Shown: positions 25,064 to 33,925 of the stretch, in pieces
Numbering within the stretch: position 1 is the stretch's first letter
Layout of the letters: every line of letters starts with the position of its first letter
Assembly: GCF_001010415.1 (NCBI RefSeq)
Contig: NZ_JPLE01000084.1
Coordinates: forward strand, 1-36,959
DNA length: 36,959 nucleotides
Direction of reading: 5' to 3'
From: Xanthomonas pisi DSM 18956
GTDB taxonomy: Bacteria > Pseudomonadota > Gammaproteobacteria > Xanthomonadales > Xanthomonadaceae
Notes under the pieces: generated by a model
The model's database searches: none
What the model was told of the DNA's origin: nothing
Seen by the model: only the letters and a program-made list of their open reading frames with translations
Position numbers and translations under genes: made by a program

Positions 25064-26278
25064 TTACGCAGGCTGCAGATACCCATCGAGCGCGGCACGC
25101 ACCACATACAACATGTCGGTGCGCGGGACGGGACGGGTCAGCCGGGTCATCAGGCGGCGCGCCTGGGTCTGGCGCACCCACGGTTGGTCCTGCAGCCACA
25201 ACTGGGTCTGCAGCATGTCGGCCCGCTCCTTGCGGCTCTCCGCCGACGGCACCACGCGTTGCTGCAGGTACTGGCGCGCCTCACGCAGCGAACCCGACCA
25301 CTCGATCCCCGGTAGCGCAGACAACCACAGGTTCGAGCACGAGGCGGTGGTCAGCGACTGCCGGGCGGCTCGCATGCGCAGCAGTCGCGGACACTGCGCA
25401 TGCAGGCGCGCCATCACCGTCGCTGGCACCACTGCGCGGTAATAGCGCTGCAGCAGCAACAACGGCGGCAACGCCCACCACGGCGAGACGGCCGGGTCTT
25501 CCCACAGCTCCTCCCAGTCGCGCGGCCCCATGCGCGTGGCCAGCAAGGCCAGATCGTGCAGATGCATCAGGCGGATGCTGCGATGGCAGATGCCGCCGGC
25601 CGCATGCAGCAGCAGGTGGCACATCAACGCGCCGATGGTGGGGTACGGATTGAGCCCGGAGTGCGGGCGCTCCGGCCAGATCCGCGCGGTGATCTCCACG
25701 CTGCGCACAGGCAGACGCTCCTGGATGCGCGTATGCAGCTCGATGTTGATCGGCGCGTCGCGATGCTCGCCCAAGCCGGCAACGGCGTCGCCTTGCAGCG
25801 GTTTGAACGCCTGGTGCTTCCATTGTTCGAACGACGCCACATAGCCAAGCCCGCACAACAGCGCCGCCGCCGCAGGCGCGTCATTCGGCTGCACCAGCAG
25901 ATCGATGTCGGCCATTGGACGATCGCCGGGCAGATACACGCCCAGCCGATGCAAGGCGCTGCCCTTCAGACCCACCAGCGCGATGCCCGCGCTGCGTGCG
26001 GCCGCATCGATCTGCGTCAACAGCAGCGCAATCCGCCGGTGCCGGTCTTCGACATGGCTGCGCTGCTCGCTCAGAAAGGCCGTCCATTCGGCGTTCTGCC
26101 ACAACGAGCGTCGCTGCAGTAGCGGCGAGACGCCATGCGCCGCCGCCGCCGCTGCGGCCAGCTGCCACTGCAATCGGTCCCACTGCGGCGAAGTGTCGCC
26201 AGGCTGTGCCAGCTCGTGCGCCAACTGCTCGGTGGCGGTGTGCAGGCCGTGTCTGATGCTACGAAGCGAAGGCTGCAT
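25064..26278 (-). CDS. NTP_transf_5-type (PF14907-like) nucleotidyltransferase family protein
   Basis: The 404-residue protein has the nucleotidyltransferase fold core: LVGLKGSALHRLG (about residues 101-113, the G-S element) and GDRPMADIDLLVQP with the metal-binding pair Asp124 and Asp126. A third acidic residue lies in PINIELHTRI. This is the pattern of the uncharacterised nucleotidyltransferase family often found near HPr-kinase-like genes and lasso-peptide loci, where a relative has been linked to decorating a phosphorylated peptide. The substrate here is unknown. It follows the radical SAM gene on the same strand after 145 bases and ends before a terminator-like hairpin. Confidence 0.83.
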   Translation of the reverse strand: MQPSLRSIRHGLHTATEQLAHELAQPGDTSPQWDRLQWQLAAAAAAAHGVSPLLQRRSLWQNAEWTAFLSEQRSHVEDRHRRIALLLTQIDAAARSAGIALVGLKGSALHRLGVYLPGDRPMADIDLLVQPNDAPAAAALLCGLGYVASFEQWKHQAFKPLQGDAVAGLGEHRDAPINIELHTRIQERLPVRSVEITARIWPERPHSGLNPYPTIGALMCHLLLHAAGGICHRSIRLMHLHDLALLATRMGPRDWEELWEDPAVSPWWALPPLLLLQRYYRAVVPATVMARLHAQCPRLLRMRAARQSLTTASCSNLWLSALPGIEWSGSLREARQYLQQRVVPSAESRKERADMLQTQLWLQDQPWVRQTQARRLMTRLTRPVPRTDMLYVVRAALDGYLQPA

Positions 26279-26336
26279 GCGGGTGATCCGGAAAGTCGAA
26301 AGGGTGGGTCAATGGAATGTCGATGCTGGATGCTGA

Positions 26337-26417
26337 TCACTCGGCTGGCTTGAGCGCGACGCACGGTGACTCCCGCGCAGGCCACCGCCTGACGATCACC
26401 CGTCCGCTTGCTGCCAC
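26337..26417 (-). CDS. Candidate 26-residue small ORF between radical SAM and nucleotidyltransferase genes (speculative)
   Basis: A GTG at 26417, six bases after the radical SAM stop and in the same frame, opens a 26-codon frame ending TGA at 26337. The product begins MAASGRVIVRRWPARESPC and contains one Trp, one Cys and two Ser. A GGTGG lies about 11 bases upstream. Its position between two possible peptide-modifying genes on the same strand makes it worth noting as a precursor candidate, but short frames are common in GC-rich DNA and nothing else supports it. Confidence 0.2.
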   Translation of the reverse strand: MAASGRVIVRRWPARESPCVALKPAE

Positions 26418-26423
26418 GTTCGA

Positions 26424-27914
26424 TCAGCCCACCAGTACCGTCTCCAGTTGCCGTGGCTGGCGTGCCGCCAGGGTGGCGAGCGGCTCGGTGCGGTGGAGCC
26501 GTTCCGAGGCGATCAATGCGGTCCAACGCGCTTCCAGCTGCTCGGCCGCTTGCGAAAAGGCATCGGCCGTCATCGTCGCGCGTGCCTGCTGCAGGTCGAC
26601 CTGGGTATGCAGCAGATTGCGCACGCTGCGGTAGAACTCCGAGTCGTAGGCACCATGGAACATCATCGCCAGGTCGTCGCTGTCCTGCCAATGGGTCTTG
26701 CCGCCCAGCTGATTCTTCACTTCTTCGTAGAACTTGGTGCCGGGCAGGGGATAGGACACGCTGACGCCGATGATGTCCGGGTTGGCCTGTGTCACCAAGG
26801 CGCGCGTGGCCAGAATGTCGTCGAGTTCTTCGCCCAGATACCCCAGCTGGATGAAGAAGCCCACGCGGATGCCGTGTGCGCCCAGCCGTTGGCGTGCAGC
26901 GATCACCTCGCCCACCTGCGTGCCCTTGGTCATCTTGTCGAGGATGCGCTGGCTGCCGCTTTCCGCACCGATCCAGGCTTCCGCACAACCGGCACGCGCC
27001 AGCGCGGCGGCCATGCGATCGCTGGCCAGATCGGCGCGGGTCTGGATGGTGAACGGGATGGCGCCGTCGTCTTCGCTCAAGCGTTGCGCGAACGTCTCGA
27101 CCCAATCGATATGGAAGCCGAAGATATCGTCGGCCATCCACAGGTGGTCGGGTTGGAAATGACGTTTGAGATGAGTCATCTCCGCGGCCACGTCTTCGGC
27201 ACCGCGGCGTTTGTAATGGTTGCCCCAGATCGGCTTGGCGCACCAGTTGCAACGGAACGGGCAGCCGCGCGAGGCGGCCATGTTCAAGCTGAAATAGCCA
27301 TGCCGCTGCTGCCAGAACTGCCGATAGCGCGGCATGTCGACCAGGTCCCAGGCAGGCAGCCCGCTCAGGCGTGCGTCCGGTGGCTGCGCGCCGGGGTGCG
27401 CGCGCGCCGCGACAGGGTCGCTGGTGGCAATGCGCGCCACGCCCGCCAACCAGGCCTGGTCATCGAGTTGCGGGGCGGTTTCCACGCGCTCGATCAGCTC
27501 GATCAACGGCGCGATGCCTTCGCCGATCAGGACCGCATGTGCGCCGGCGGCCAGAAAGACATCGGGGTTGTCGGAGGCGTCCGAGCCCGCCACCAGCACC
27601 CGGCAACCGGCCGCGCGTGCCTGCCCGATCATGCGGCAGGCTGCCTCGCGCATCCGGCTCAGGCACATCTTGGTGAGAAAGTTGAAGTTGTCCTCGTAGA
27701 ACACCACCAGGTCCGGCTGCGCCTCATGCAGCGCGCCGGCATAGTCCTCCACGTCGTCGGCGAGCATGGCGTCGAACAGGCTCAGCGCATGCCCGCGCTC
27801 GCGCAGCAACGCGGCAATCTGCAGGGTGGCCAGCGGCGGATACGGCTTGCCGCGTTCCCATTGTTTCGGGTCGTAACGCAAGAAGTACGAATGACTGACC
27901 TGGATCTTTAGCAT
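26424..27914 (-). CDS. B12-binding-domain radical SAM protein
   Basis: The 496-residue protein has an N-terminal cobalamin-binding-like Rossmann domain (about residues 1-170, with PPLATLQIAALLRERGH and VLIGEGIAPLIELIE). The radical SAM core follows with CxxxCxxC at Cys218, Cys222 and Cys225 (RGCPFRCNWCAKPIWG), then DDIFGFHIDW and EAWIGAESGSQRILDKMTKG. Such enzymes use a 4Fe-4S cluster and SAM, often with cobalamin, for methylation or other radical chemistry on peptides, lipids or sugars. The ATG at 27914 was chosen because MLKIQVSHSYFLRYDPKQWE is the usual family start and the upstream frame overlaps promoters P5 and P6. The substrate is unknown. Confidence 0.9.
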   Translation of the reverse strand: MLKIQVSHSYFLRYDPKQWERGKPYPPLATLQIAALLRERGHALSLFDAMLADDVEDYAGALHEAQPDLVVFYEDNFNFLTKMCLSRMREAACRMIGQARAAGCRVLVAGSDASDNPDVFLAAGAHAVLIGEGIAPLIELIERVETAPQLDDQAWLAGVARIATSDPVAARAHPGAQPPDARLSGLPAWDLVDMPRYRQFWQQRHGYFSLNMAASRGCPFRCNWCAKPIWGNHYKRRGAEDVAAEMTHLKRHFQPDHLWMADDIFGFHIDWVETFAQRLSEDDGAIPFTIQTRADLASDRMAAALARAGCAEAWIGAESGSQRILDKMTKGTQVGEVIAARQRLGAHGIRVGFFIQLGYLGEELDDILATRALVTQANPDIIGVSVSYPLPGTKFYEEVKNQLGGKTHWQDSDDLAMMFHGAYDSEFYRSVRNLLHTQVDLQQARATMTADAFSQAAEQLEARWTALIASERLHRTEPLATLAARQPRQLETVLVG

Positions 27915-27990
27915 CTGCACAAGGCTCTCGTTCTGTTGCCAGATGACGCGCAGCGGTCGCGTGCGCAGACACCGGCATTCGGCTCGGCAG

Positions 27991-28019
27991 TAGGTGCGCA
28001 CGCAGGCACCTTTGGTTGC
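27991..28019 (-). promoter_or_regulatory. Predicted ECF promoter P5 (radical SAM gene)
   Basis: On the minus strand GCAACCAAA starts at 28019, and GCAC lies at 27997-27994 with A at 27991. Its -10 half, GCACCTA, is identical to that of P1 before the sigma gene. It lies 76 bases upstream of the radical SAM ATG and is divergent from P6. Confidence 0.7.
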
Positions 28020-28076
28020 GCCATCGCGCTGCGCTCCAGCGTCGATGTGTTGCGGCAGTTCAGCGCCTGCGTCGAT

Positions 28077-28105
28077 GCAACCTTTCGCCATGCAAGGCGC
28101 ACACA
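28077..28105 (+). promoter_or_regulatory. Predicted ECF promoter P6 (HPr-kinase-like/ABC operon)
   Basis: GCAACCTTTCGC starts at 28077 and GCAC lies at 28099-28102 with A at 28105. The first 12 bases and the GGCGCAC at the -10 half match P3 before the polysaccharide operon. The kinase-like gene begins 20 bases downstream at the earliest ATG considered. Confidence 0.7.
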
Positions 28106-28125
28106 CCGGTTGATCAACGCAATGG

Positions 28126-29202
28126 ATGACAGGCATGCCGCAGTCGGCTGCGTGGGCGCAACACATGCCGGTGAGCGAACGCGCAGGCGTGGTTGCGCCG
28201 AGTACGCCCGCACCGGAGACGGGCGCGGCAGACCCGTTCGGCGAGCAGCATGCGCGGCGCTTCAGCGTGCAGCGGCAGATCCTGGGTGCACTTTTCCACT
28301 TTCATAGCGACAGCCAGGCGTTACTGGCGCTGGTCGATGCCGCTTACGCGGGCCTGCCGGCGCATTGTCTGCCGGCCGCGCCGCAGTTCCATCTCACGCT
28401 GGACCTGGTGCCACGCGCGCCGGGCGCAGCGGTCGGTGTGCCGCCGGTACGCACGCATGCGGTTGGCGGGCTGGTCTGCGGCGTCATGGATGCCTGCAAT
28501 TACCTGATGCTCTCGGTGCCCGAGCGTCGCGCGATGCTGGTGGTGTCCGAGGACATGCTGGCGCACGCGTATCACGTGCGCTACGAACTCATCGAATTTG
28601 CGGTGTTCCTGCTTGCCGCGCGCGGCATCGGGCTGGTGCCCCTGCATGGCGCCTGCGTTGGCCGTCACGGTCGCTGCGTGCTGTTGCTGGGCGCCAGCGG
28701 CGCGGGAAAATCCACGCTGGCGCTGCACAGCCTGCTGCACGGCCTGGAATTCATTGCCGAAGACGGCGTGTTCGTGGCAGCGGAGAGTCTGCTGACCACC
28801 GGTGTGGCCAACTTTCTGCATCTGCGGCCGGAATCGCTCGGGCTGCTCGATGCGCGGACGCGTGCATGGATCAGTGCTTCTCCCACCATTGCTCGCCGCA
28901 GCGGCGTGCACAAGTACGAGGTCGACATTCGCCACGGCCATGCCACGCTTGCGCCCACACCGTTGCAGTTGAGTGCAGTGCTGATGCTGTCCAGCCAGCC
29001 TGCCGATGCCTCCGCGCCCGTCTTGGCGCCAGTGCCGGTCACGCAGATTGCCGAGTGCCTGGCGCGGGACCAGCCGTATGCAGCCGGTCAGCCCGGCTGG
29101 CAGCGGTTTGTCGCGCAGGTGCAGCGCGTGGGCATGTTCACCCTGCGCCGCGGCGCGCACCCGCATGCCTCGGTGGAGGCCGTGCTGCAGGTGTTGCGGT
29201 GA
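28126..29202 (+). CDS. HPr kinase/phosphorylase-like protein
   Basis: This 358-residue protein carries an HPr-kinase-type C-terminal domain. The P-loop GASGAGKST spans residues 189-197, preceded by the conserved His174 in VPLHGACVGRHGRCVLLLG and followed by the acidic FIAEDGVF segment where HPrK has an Asp pair. The N-terminal half (about residues 40-165) is not the canonical HPrK N-domain. Relatives occur in lasso-peptide and exosortase-type loci, where some phosphorylate a Ser of a peptide. The start is uncertain: ATG codons at 28126, 28135 and 28165 are all in frame and none has a strong ribosome binding site. The ABC exporter gene follows after 78 bases. Confidence 0.82.
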   Translation: MTGMPQSAAWAQHMPVSERAGVVAPSTPAPETGAADPFGEQHARRFSVQRQILGALFHFHSDSQALLALVDAAYAGLPAHCLPAAPQFHLTLDLVPRAPGAAVGVPPVRTHAVGGLVCGVMDACNYLMLSVPERRAMLVVSEDMLAHAYHVRYELIEFAVFLLAARGIGLVPLHGACVGRHGRCVLLLGASGAGKSTLALHSLLHGLEFIAEDGVFVAAESLLTTGVANFLHLRPESLGLLDARTRAWISASPTIARRSGVHKYEVDIRHGHATLAPTPLQLSAVLMLSSQPADASAPVLAPVPVTQIAECLARDQPYAAGQPGWQRFVAQVQRVGMFTLRRGAHPHASVEAVLQVLR

Positions 29203-29280
29203 CAGGTTGCGCGATTGCGCACGCGTGGCGCCTGCCGCGTGCCGCGGATCCAACGGCGCATCAGGCATGCGGTGCAGCAG

Positions 29281-31009
29281 ATGCATAAGCCCGCACATGG
29301 CGGCCGGATGCGAGCGGCGCTGCGCAGCTTTGCCGACACGCTGCTGCCCGCAGACCTGCCGGCTGTGGCACTGTACGTCGCGCTGTCGCTGGCTGCCGCG
29401 TGCGTAGGCAGCATCGTCGCGGTGTGCCTGGTGCCGCTGGTGCAACCGGGCCACAGCGTGCAGTTGGCCGGCTACCGACTCGCATTGCCGGGTGGCCTGC
29501 CGATACAGGCGAGCCTGTTCGTGATGGTGAGCCTGTTGTTCGCCGTCCTGCGCTGGTGGGGCGCACGCCTGGCCGCACGCCTGACCAGCCGCTATGCCGT
29601 GGGTCTGCGTGGGCGAGTGCATGCCGCATTGATCGATGCGCCGTTGCCGGCGCTGGCAAGTGCCAGTTCGGCCGAAATCGCCAACGTGCTCACCTACAAT
29701 ATCGAGATCGCCACCCAAGGCTTCAGCGCCGTGCTGCAGTTGCTGGTGGCAGGGATGACCGCAGTGGTCAGCCTATGCATTGCCGTGCTGATCGCACCTG
29801 CGCTGCTGTTTGCCACCCCCCTGTTGTTGGTCCTGGCCTGGCTGGGTGTGCGCCTGTCCGGTAGCGATGCCCAGGCACGCATCAGCCGCGACTATGTGGC
29901 CGACATGACGCAGCTGTTCTGGTTGAGCGAAGATTTTCCGCGTCGCCTGCGCCACGTGCGTTCGTTTCAGCGCGAAGAGGTCGAAACACGGCATTACGAA
30001 CGCATTTCGACGCGATTGGGGCAGGGCTACGCACAGCAGCAGGAGCTGGTGGCCAGCAGCCGGCTGGTCCTGGAACTCACCGCCGTGGCCGCAATCGCCG
30101 GCATTCTGGTGCTGGCCAACCTGTGGCAGGGCGCCGACCGCGCCGCGCTGATCACGGTCAGCCTGCTGCTCGGCCGGTTGTTGCCGTATCTGGTCACCAC
30201 GCGGCAGAGCGTGCAGCAATTGCGTTCTGCCTGGCCGGCGCTGCAGCTATGGCGGCGCCATGTGGATCTGCGCTCGACGCGCATGCAGGCATCGGCCGAG
30301 GCCGCGCCGCCGCTGCCGGCTGCGTTGCATGTCGAACGCGTCGAACTGGCGGCACCGCTGCCTGCGCTGGATATCGGCCCGCTGCTGCTGGTGCCCGGAG
30401 AGATGAGCTTGATCGTCGGGCCCTCCGGTGTCGGCAAGAGCAGCTTGATGGACGTGCTCTCCGGTCAGACGCCGCCCGCCGCGTTCGATGCGCACATGGG
30501 GGGGGCGTCGGCTGGATTTCGCCGCTTACCGGCAGCTGATCCGGCACAGCGCCTACATCGGCCAGGGCGTGCGGCCCTGGCAGCGCACGGTGCGCGATTG
30601 CCTGGAGTGGGCGTTGCCAGGGACCACCGAGCCGCGCATGTGGCAGGTACTGGCCGACGTCGGGCTGCACGCGCGTCTGCAGCGCGACGGCCATGGCCTG
30701 CTGACCGCCATCAACGGCCCGGAAAGCCGCCTGTCCGGTGGCGAGCTGCAACGTCTGCTGTTGGCGCAGGTGCTGCTGCGCGCGCCGACCCTGGCGGTGC
30801 TGGACGAGGCGACCAGCGCACTCGATGCGCAAGCCGAACATCAGCTGCTGTGCACGGTGCGGAAGCGTCTGCCGCATACCGTGCTGGTGGTGGTCTCCCA
30901 TCGCACCAGCCTGGCCTCGGTGGCCGATCGCACCGTCGCGCTTGGACAGACACCGCTCCCGCAGCCGCAGGGCAGGCGCGCGGCCCCGACGACGCGCCTG
31001 GGCGCGTGA
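29281..31009 (+). pseudogene. ABC exporter (fused membrane and ATPase domains) with a frameshift at a G8 run
   Basis: The first part (29281 to about 30500) encodes a six-helix exporter-type membrane domain and an ATPase start with Walker A GPSGVGKSS at about residues 380-388. The rest of the ATPase continues in the next frame to 31009: Q-loop region RHSAYIGQGVRPWQRTV, signature RLSGGELQRLLLAQ, Walker B LAVLDEATSALD and H-loop VVVSHRTSLASVADRT. The switch falls in a run of eight G (30498-30505); seven G would restore a 575-residue protein of normal exporter length. Without correction the frame runs on to 31053 as non-homologous sequence. There is no N-terminal C39 peptidase domain. It may be a true pseudogene, a phase-variable gene or a sequencing error. 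The start at 29281 is uncertain (ATG 29308 is possible). Confidence 0.88.
30498..30505 (+). repeat. Run of eight G at the ABC exporter frameshift
   Basis: Eight consecutive G follow CACAT and precede CGTCGG. Reading from the upstream frame, loss of one G (or gain of two) joins Walker A to the Q-loop and signature motifs. Homopolymers of this length slip in replication and are also hard to sequence. Confidence 0.9.
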
Positions 31010-31049
31010 GTCGCGTGCATCGCCGGCCTGTCACCGCAACGCAACGGCG

Positions 31050-32453
31050 CTAGCCGGCAATCTCCTCCAGCGCACGATTGCGCGTGCGCGGCCCGAACAC
31101 GGCGATCACGCCCGCGACGATCGACATGCTGATCACGATGAACATCAGCACGCCATGGCTGCCGACCTGCGCAAGCAGCCAGCCGATCAATACGCTGCTC
31201 ACTGCCGTCGCCAGACGGCTGAACGAGTAGCAGAATCCCACCGCCCGCGCACGCAAGCCGGTGGGGAACAACTCGGCCTGATAGCCGTGGTAGGCAAAAC
31301 TCATCCAGGCATTGCAAAACGCGATCATCGCCCCGCACAGCACCATGCCGATGGCCTGATGCTGCAGCGAAAACAGCACGCCAAACACCACCGCGCCCAG
31401 CGCCGAGGCGGTGATCTGCCATTTGTTTTCCCAGCGTTGCGCAAAGCGCAGCAACAGCAGCGGCGCAAGCGGGTAGGCCAGCGAGATCGCAAACGAATAC
31501 CCCAGGCTCTTGGTCACCCCGGTGCCTTGCGCGGCAATCAGCGCCGGCAACCAGTTACCGAAGCCGAAGAAACCGATGGCCTGAAACACATGGAACACCA
31601 CCAGCATGCCGATGCGCCTGCGATAGGGTGCCCGCCACAAGGCCGACACCCGCGCCTGGGCGGCAGGCGTTGCGACAGCCAGTTGCGGCGCGGGCAAGGG
31701 CGCGCCGATATCGCGCACGCAGCGCGCTTCCAGTTGCCCCAGCACCGCATCGGCTTCGGCATGGCGGCCCTGCGCTGCGAGCCAGCGTGCCGATTCCGGC
31801 AAGCGGCTGCGCAGCCACCAGATCGCCAATGCAAACACGCCGCTCAGCAATACCACCCAGCGCCAACCGCTCACCCCCAGCGGCGCATGCGGCACCAGCA
31901 GCCAGGCGGTCAGGGCGACGGTAGGCACCGCCAGAAACTGCACGAAGAAGGCGAACGCAAACGCTGCACTGCGCATGTGCCGCGGCACCAGTTCGGACAG
32001 GTAGGTGTCGATGGTCACCAGCTCGATGCCCAGCCCGATACCCACCACAAAGCGCAGCACGATGACCCCGGTCGCGGTGCTCTGCAGACCCATCGCCACC
32101 GTTGCTGCGGTGTACCAGACTAGGGCGAAGGTGAACACCAGGCGGCGACCGAAGCGATCGGCGAACGGGCTCAACAGTGCGGCGCCGACGAACAGGCCGA
32201 CAAACGTGGCCGCGGCGAAGGCCGCCTGGTCCGACATGCCAAACACCCCATCGGCACCCTGGGCAAAAATGCCGTCGGCAATCAGCCCGGGGCTGATGTA
32301 GGCGGTCTGGAACAGGTCGTACAGCTCGAAGAACCCGCCCAGCGCCAGCAGCCCGACCAACCGCCACAGCGTGGCACTGGCCGGCAGTCGATCGATGCGC
32401 GCGGCGATCTGTGCGGCACTGGAGTCAGGGGCGGCCGGGGCGCTCGTCGCCAT
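31050..32453 (-). CDS. MFS transporter (sugar-porter/metabolite:H+ symporter type)
   Basis: The 467-residue protein has twelve predicted membrane helices. MFS signatures include ADRFGRRLVF after helix 2, the helix 4-5 region VVGIGLGIELVTIDTYLSELVP and RLPESARWLAAQGRHAEAD before the central loop. The opening GFFELYDLFQTAYISPGL is typical of symporters for sugars, aromatic acids or other small organic acids. The substrate cannot be told. It is convergent with the broken ABC exporter and has no copy of the shared ECF motif; a GCAACC at 32718-32713 on its strand lacks the second half. It probably lies outside the regulon. Confidence 0.92.
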   Translation of the reverse strand: MATSAPAAPDSSAAQIAARIDRLPASATLWRLVGLLALGGFFELYDLFQTAYISPGLIADGIFAQGADGVFGMSDQAAFAAATFVGLFVGAALLSPFADRFGRRLVFTFALVWYTAATVAMGLQSTATGVIVLRFVVGIGLGIELVTIDTYLSELVPRHMRSAAFAFAFFVQFLAVPTVALTAWLLVPHAPLGVSGWRWVVLLSGVFALAIWWLRSRLPESARWLAAQGRHAEADAVLGQLEARCVRDIGAPLPAPQLAVATPAAQARVSALWRAPYRRRIGMLVVFHVFQAIGFFGFGNWLPALIAAQGTGVTKSLGYSFAISLAYPLAPLLLLRFAQRWENKWQITASALGAVVFGVLFSLQHQAIGMVLCGAMIAFCNAWMSFAYHGYQAELFPTGLRARAVGFCYSFSRLATAVSSVLIGWLLAQVGSHGVLMFIVISMSIVAGVIAVFGPRTRNRALEEIAG

Positions 32454-32863
32454 CGTCGTCTCGCGTTGCCAAGTCAGCCTGCATCATAGCCAGCGGCCTG
32501 ATCCGCCAGCGCCGGTCCTTCGTGGCACCGTCGACGTGTTCGCGCCTTGGTCGGTGCATCTGTTGCGGCGCCGCGGCCAGCCGAGCCTGGAGCAGTCAAC
32601 GGAACGACGCGACAGCTGCCAGGTAGGCGCAGCCGATGCTCGGTGCGGCATCAACCGCGCGTGCACGCCGGCTCTTGCGCCGTCCCAGCCGCCCGACGGC
32701 TGCTCGCGCTAGGGTTGCCAGCCGCGCTTGACGACCCAGCTCCGGCCCGCAGCCGGTGTTCGGCTGCTGGAATGCTGTAATCCTCTCAGTGTCAGGCAGG
32801 CGGCTGGCAATGCGCCGCGGGCAGCCCCATCTCTTGCCCATCACTTAGTTCCGGAGCCGTCCG
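32454..32863. other. Divergent intergenic region, no recognised gene
   Basis: These 410 bases separate the MFS transporter (minus) and the luciferase-like gene (plus) and should contain both promoters. A TTGACG at about 32729 has no -10 at normal distance. The open frames are short and unlike any protein I know. I saw no clear operator or terminator. Confidence 0.45.
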
Positions 32864-33865
32864 ATGACGCCCATTTCCGTGCTCGACCTGGCGCCCGTCT
32901 GCGAAGGCAGCGACACCAGCCACGCCTTCGCCAACATGCTCGATCTGGCGCAACACGCCGAGCGCTGGGGCTATCACCGGTATTGGTTGGCCGAGCACCA
33001 CAACATGCCCGGCATTGCCAGCGCGGCCACGGCGGTGTTGATCGGACACGTCGCCGGCGGCACCAGGACCATCCGCGTCGGTTCCGGCGGCATCATGCTG
33101 CCCAACCACGCACCCCTGCAGGTGGCCGAGCAGTTCGGCACGCTGGCGTCGTTGTATCCGCAGCGCATCGATCTGGGCCTGGGCCGCGCGCCCGGGACCG
33201 ACCAACCGACGGCGCGCGCATTGCGCCGCTATTTCGACAGCGCGGACCAGTTTCCGCAGGACGTGGCCGAGTTGCTGCGTTACTTCGCCCCTGCCGTGCC
33301 GGGGCAGCTGGTGCAGGCCGTGCCCGGTGCCGGACTCGATGTGCCGGTGTGGCTGCTCGGGTCCAGCCTGTTCAGTGCGCGCCTGGCTGCCGCGATGGGC
33401 TTGTCGTTTGCGTTCGCCTCGCATTTCGCGCCCGATGCGATGGACGAGGCGGTGACGATCTATCGCCGCGAATTCCGCCCGTCCGCGCAACTGGCCAAGC
33501 CGCACGTCATGCTTGCCCTCAATGTGGTGGCGGCCGAAACGCAAGCCCAGGCGCGTCGTCTGTTCACTACCCAGCAGCAGAGTTTCGTCAATTTGCGTCG
33601 CGGCAAGCCCGGCAAGATTCCGCCGCCCATCGACGACATCGACAGTTTCTGGCAGCCGCATGAGCGTGTCGGCGTGGAGCGCGCCCTGGCGTGCACCGTG
33701 CTCGGCGATGTCGACCAGATCGCGCAGGGCGTGGCCGCCTTCATCGAGCGCCACGCGCCGGACGAGCTGTTGTTCACCGCCAACATCTACGACCATGCCG
33801 CGCGCCTGCGTTCGTTCGAGATCGCAGCCGAAGCGGTGCGCGAGCTGGACGTGACCATCGCGTGA
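32864..33865 (+). CDS. LLM-class (luciferase-like) flavin-dependent oxidoreductase
   Basis: This 333-residue TIM-barrel monooxygenase of the bacterial luciferase-like family matches the YhbW/MsnO8-like subgroup. It begins [22 protein letters not shown] and has [47 protein letters not shown] and [13 protein letters not shown], all standard for the subgroup. It would use FMNH2 and oxygen on an unknown substrate. It is followed after 60 bases by a PPOX-family gene on the same strand and may be co-transcribed with it. Confidence 0.93.
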   Translation: MTPISVLDLAPVCEGSDTSHAFANMLDLAQHAERWGYHRYWLAEHHNMPGIASAATAVLIGHVAGGTRTIRVGSGGIMLPNHAPLQVAEQFGTLASLYPQRIDLGLGRAPGTDQPTARALRRYFDSADQFPQDVAELLRYFAPAVPGQLVQAVPGAGLDVPVWLLGSSLFSARLAAAMGLSFAFASHFAPDAMDEAVTIYRREFRPSAQLAKPHVMLALNVVAAETQAQARRLFTTQQQSFVNLRRGKPGKIPPPIDDIDSFWQPHERVGVERALACTVLGDVDQIAQGVAAFIERHAPDELLFTANIYDHAARLRSFEIAAEAVRELDVTIA

Positions 33866-33925
33866 TTCACGTCGCTTTGCGCGGCAATCCGCTCAGATGC
33901 GTGCATCTCCATCGGGAACATACGC

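Noticed and set aside
27936..28307. A 123-codon plus-strand frame across promoters P5 and P6
   Set aside because: It overlaps the promoter pair and the kinase gene in another frame, and its composition is that of a GC shadow.
25064..31009. A complete lasso-peptide cluster
   Set aside because: No asparagine-synthetase-like cyclase, PqqD-like leader binder, transglutaminase-like peptidase or clear precursor is present; only tailoring and export types are seen.
29215..31053. A single 612-codon ABC transporter reading frame
   Set aside because: After about 30500 this frame loses all ATPase motifs, while the next frame holds them perfectly; it is a frameshifted gene, not one intact product.
32695..32718. 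GCAACC on the minus strand upstream of the MFS gene
   Set aside because: No GCAC follows at the required distance, so the MFS gene is not placed in the regulon.
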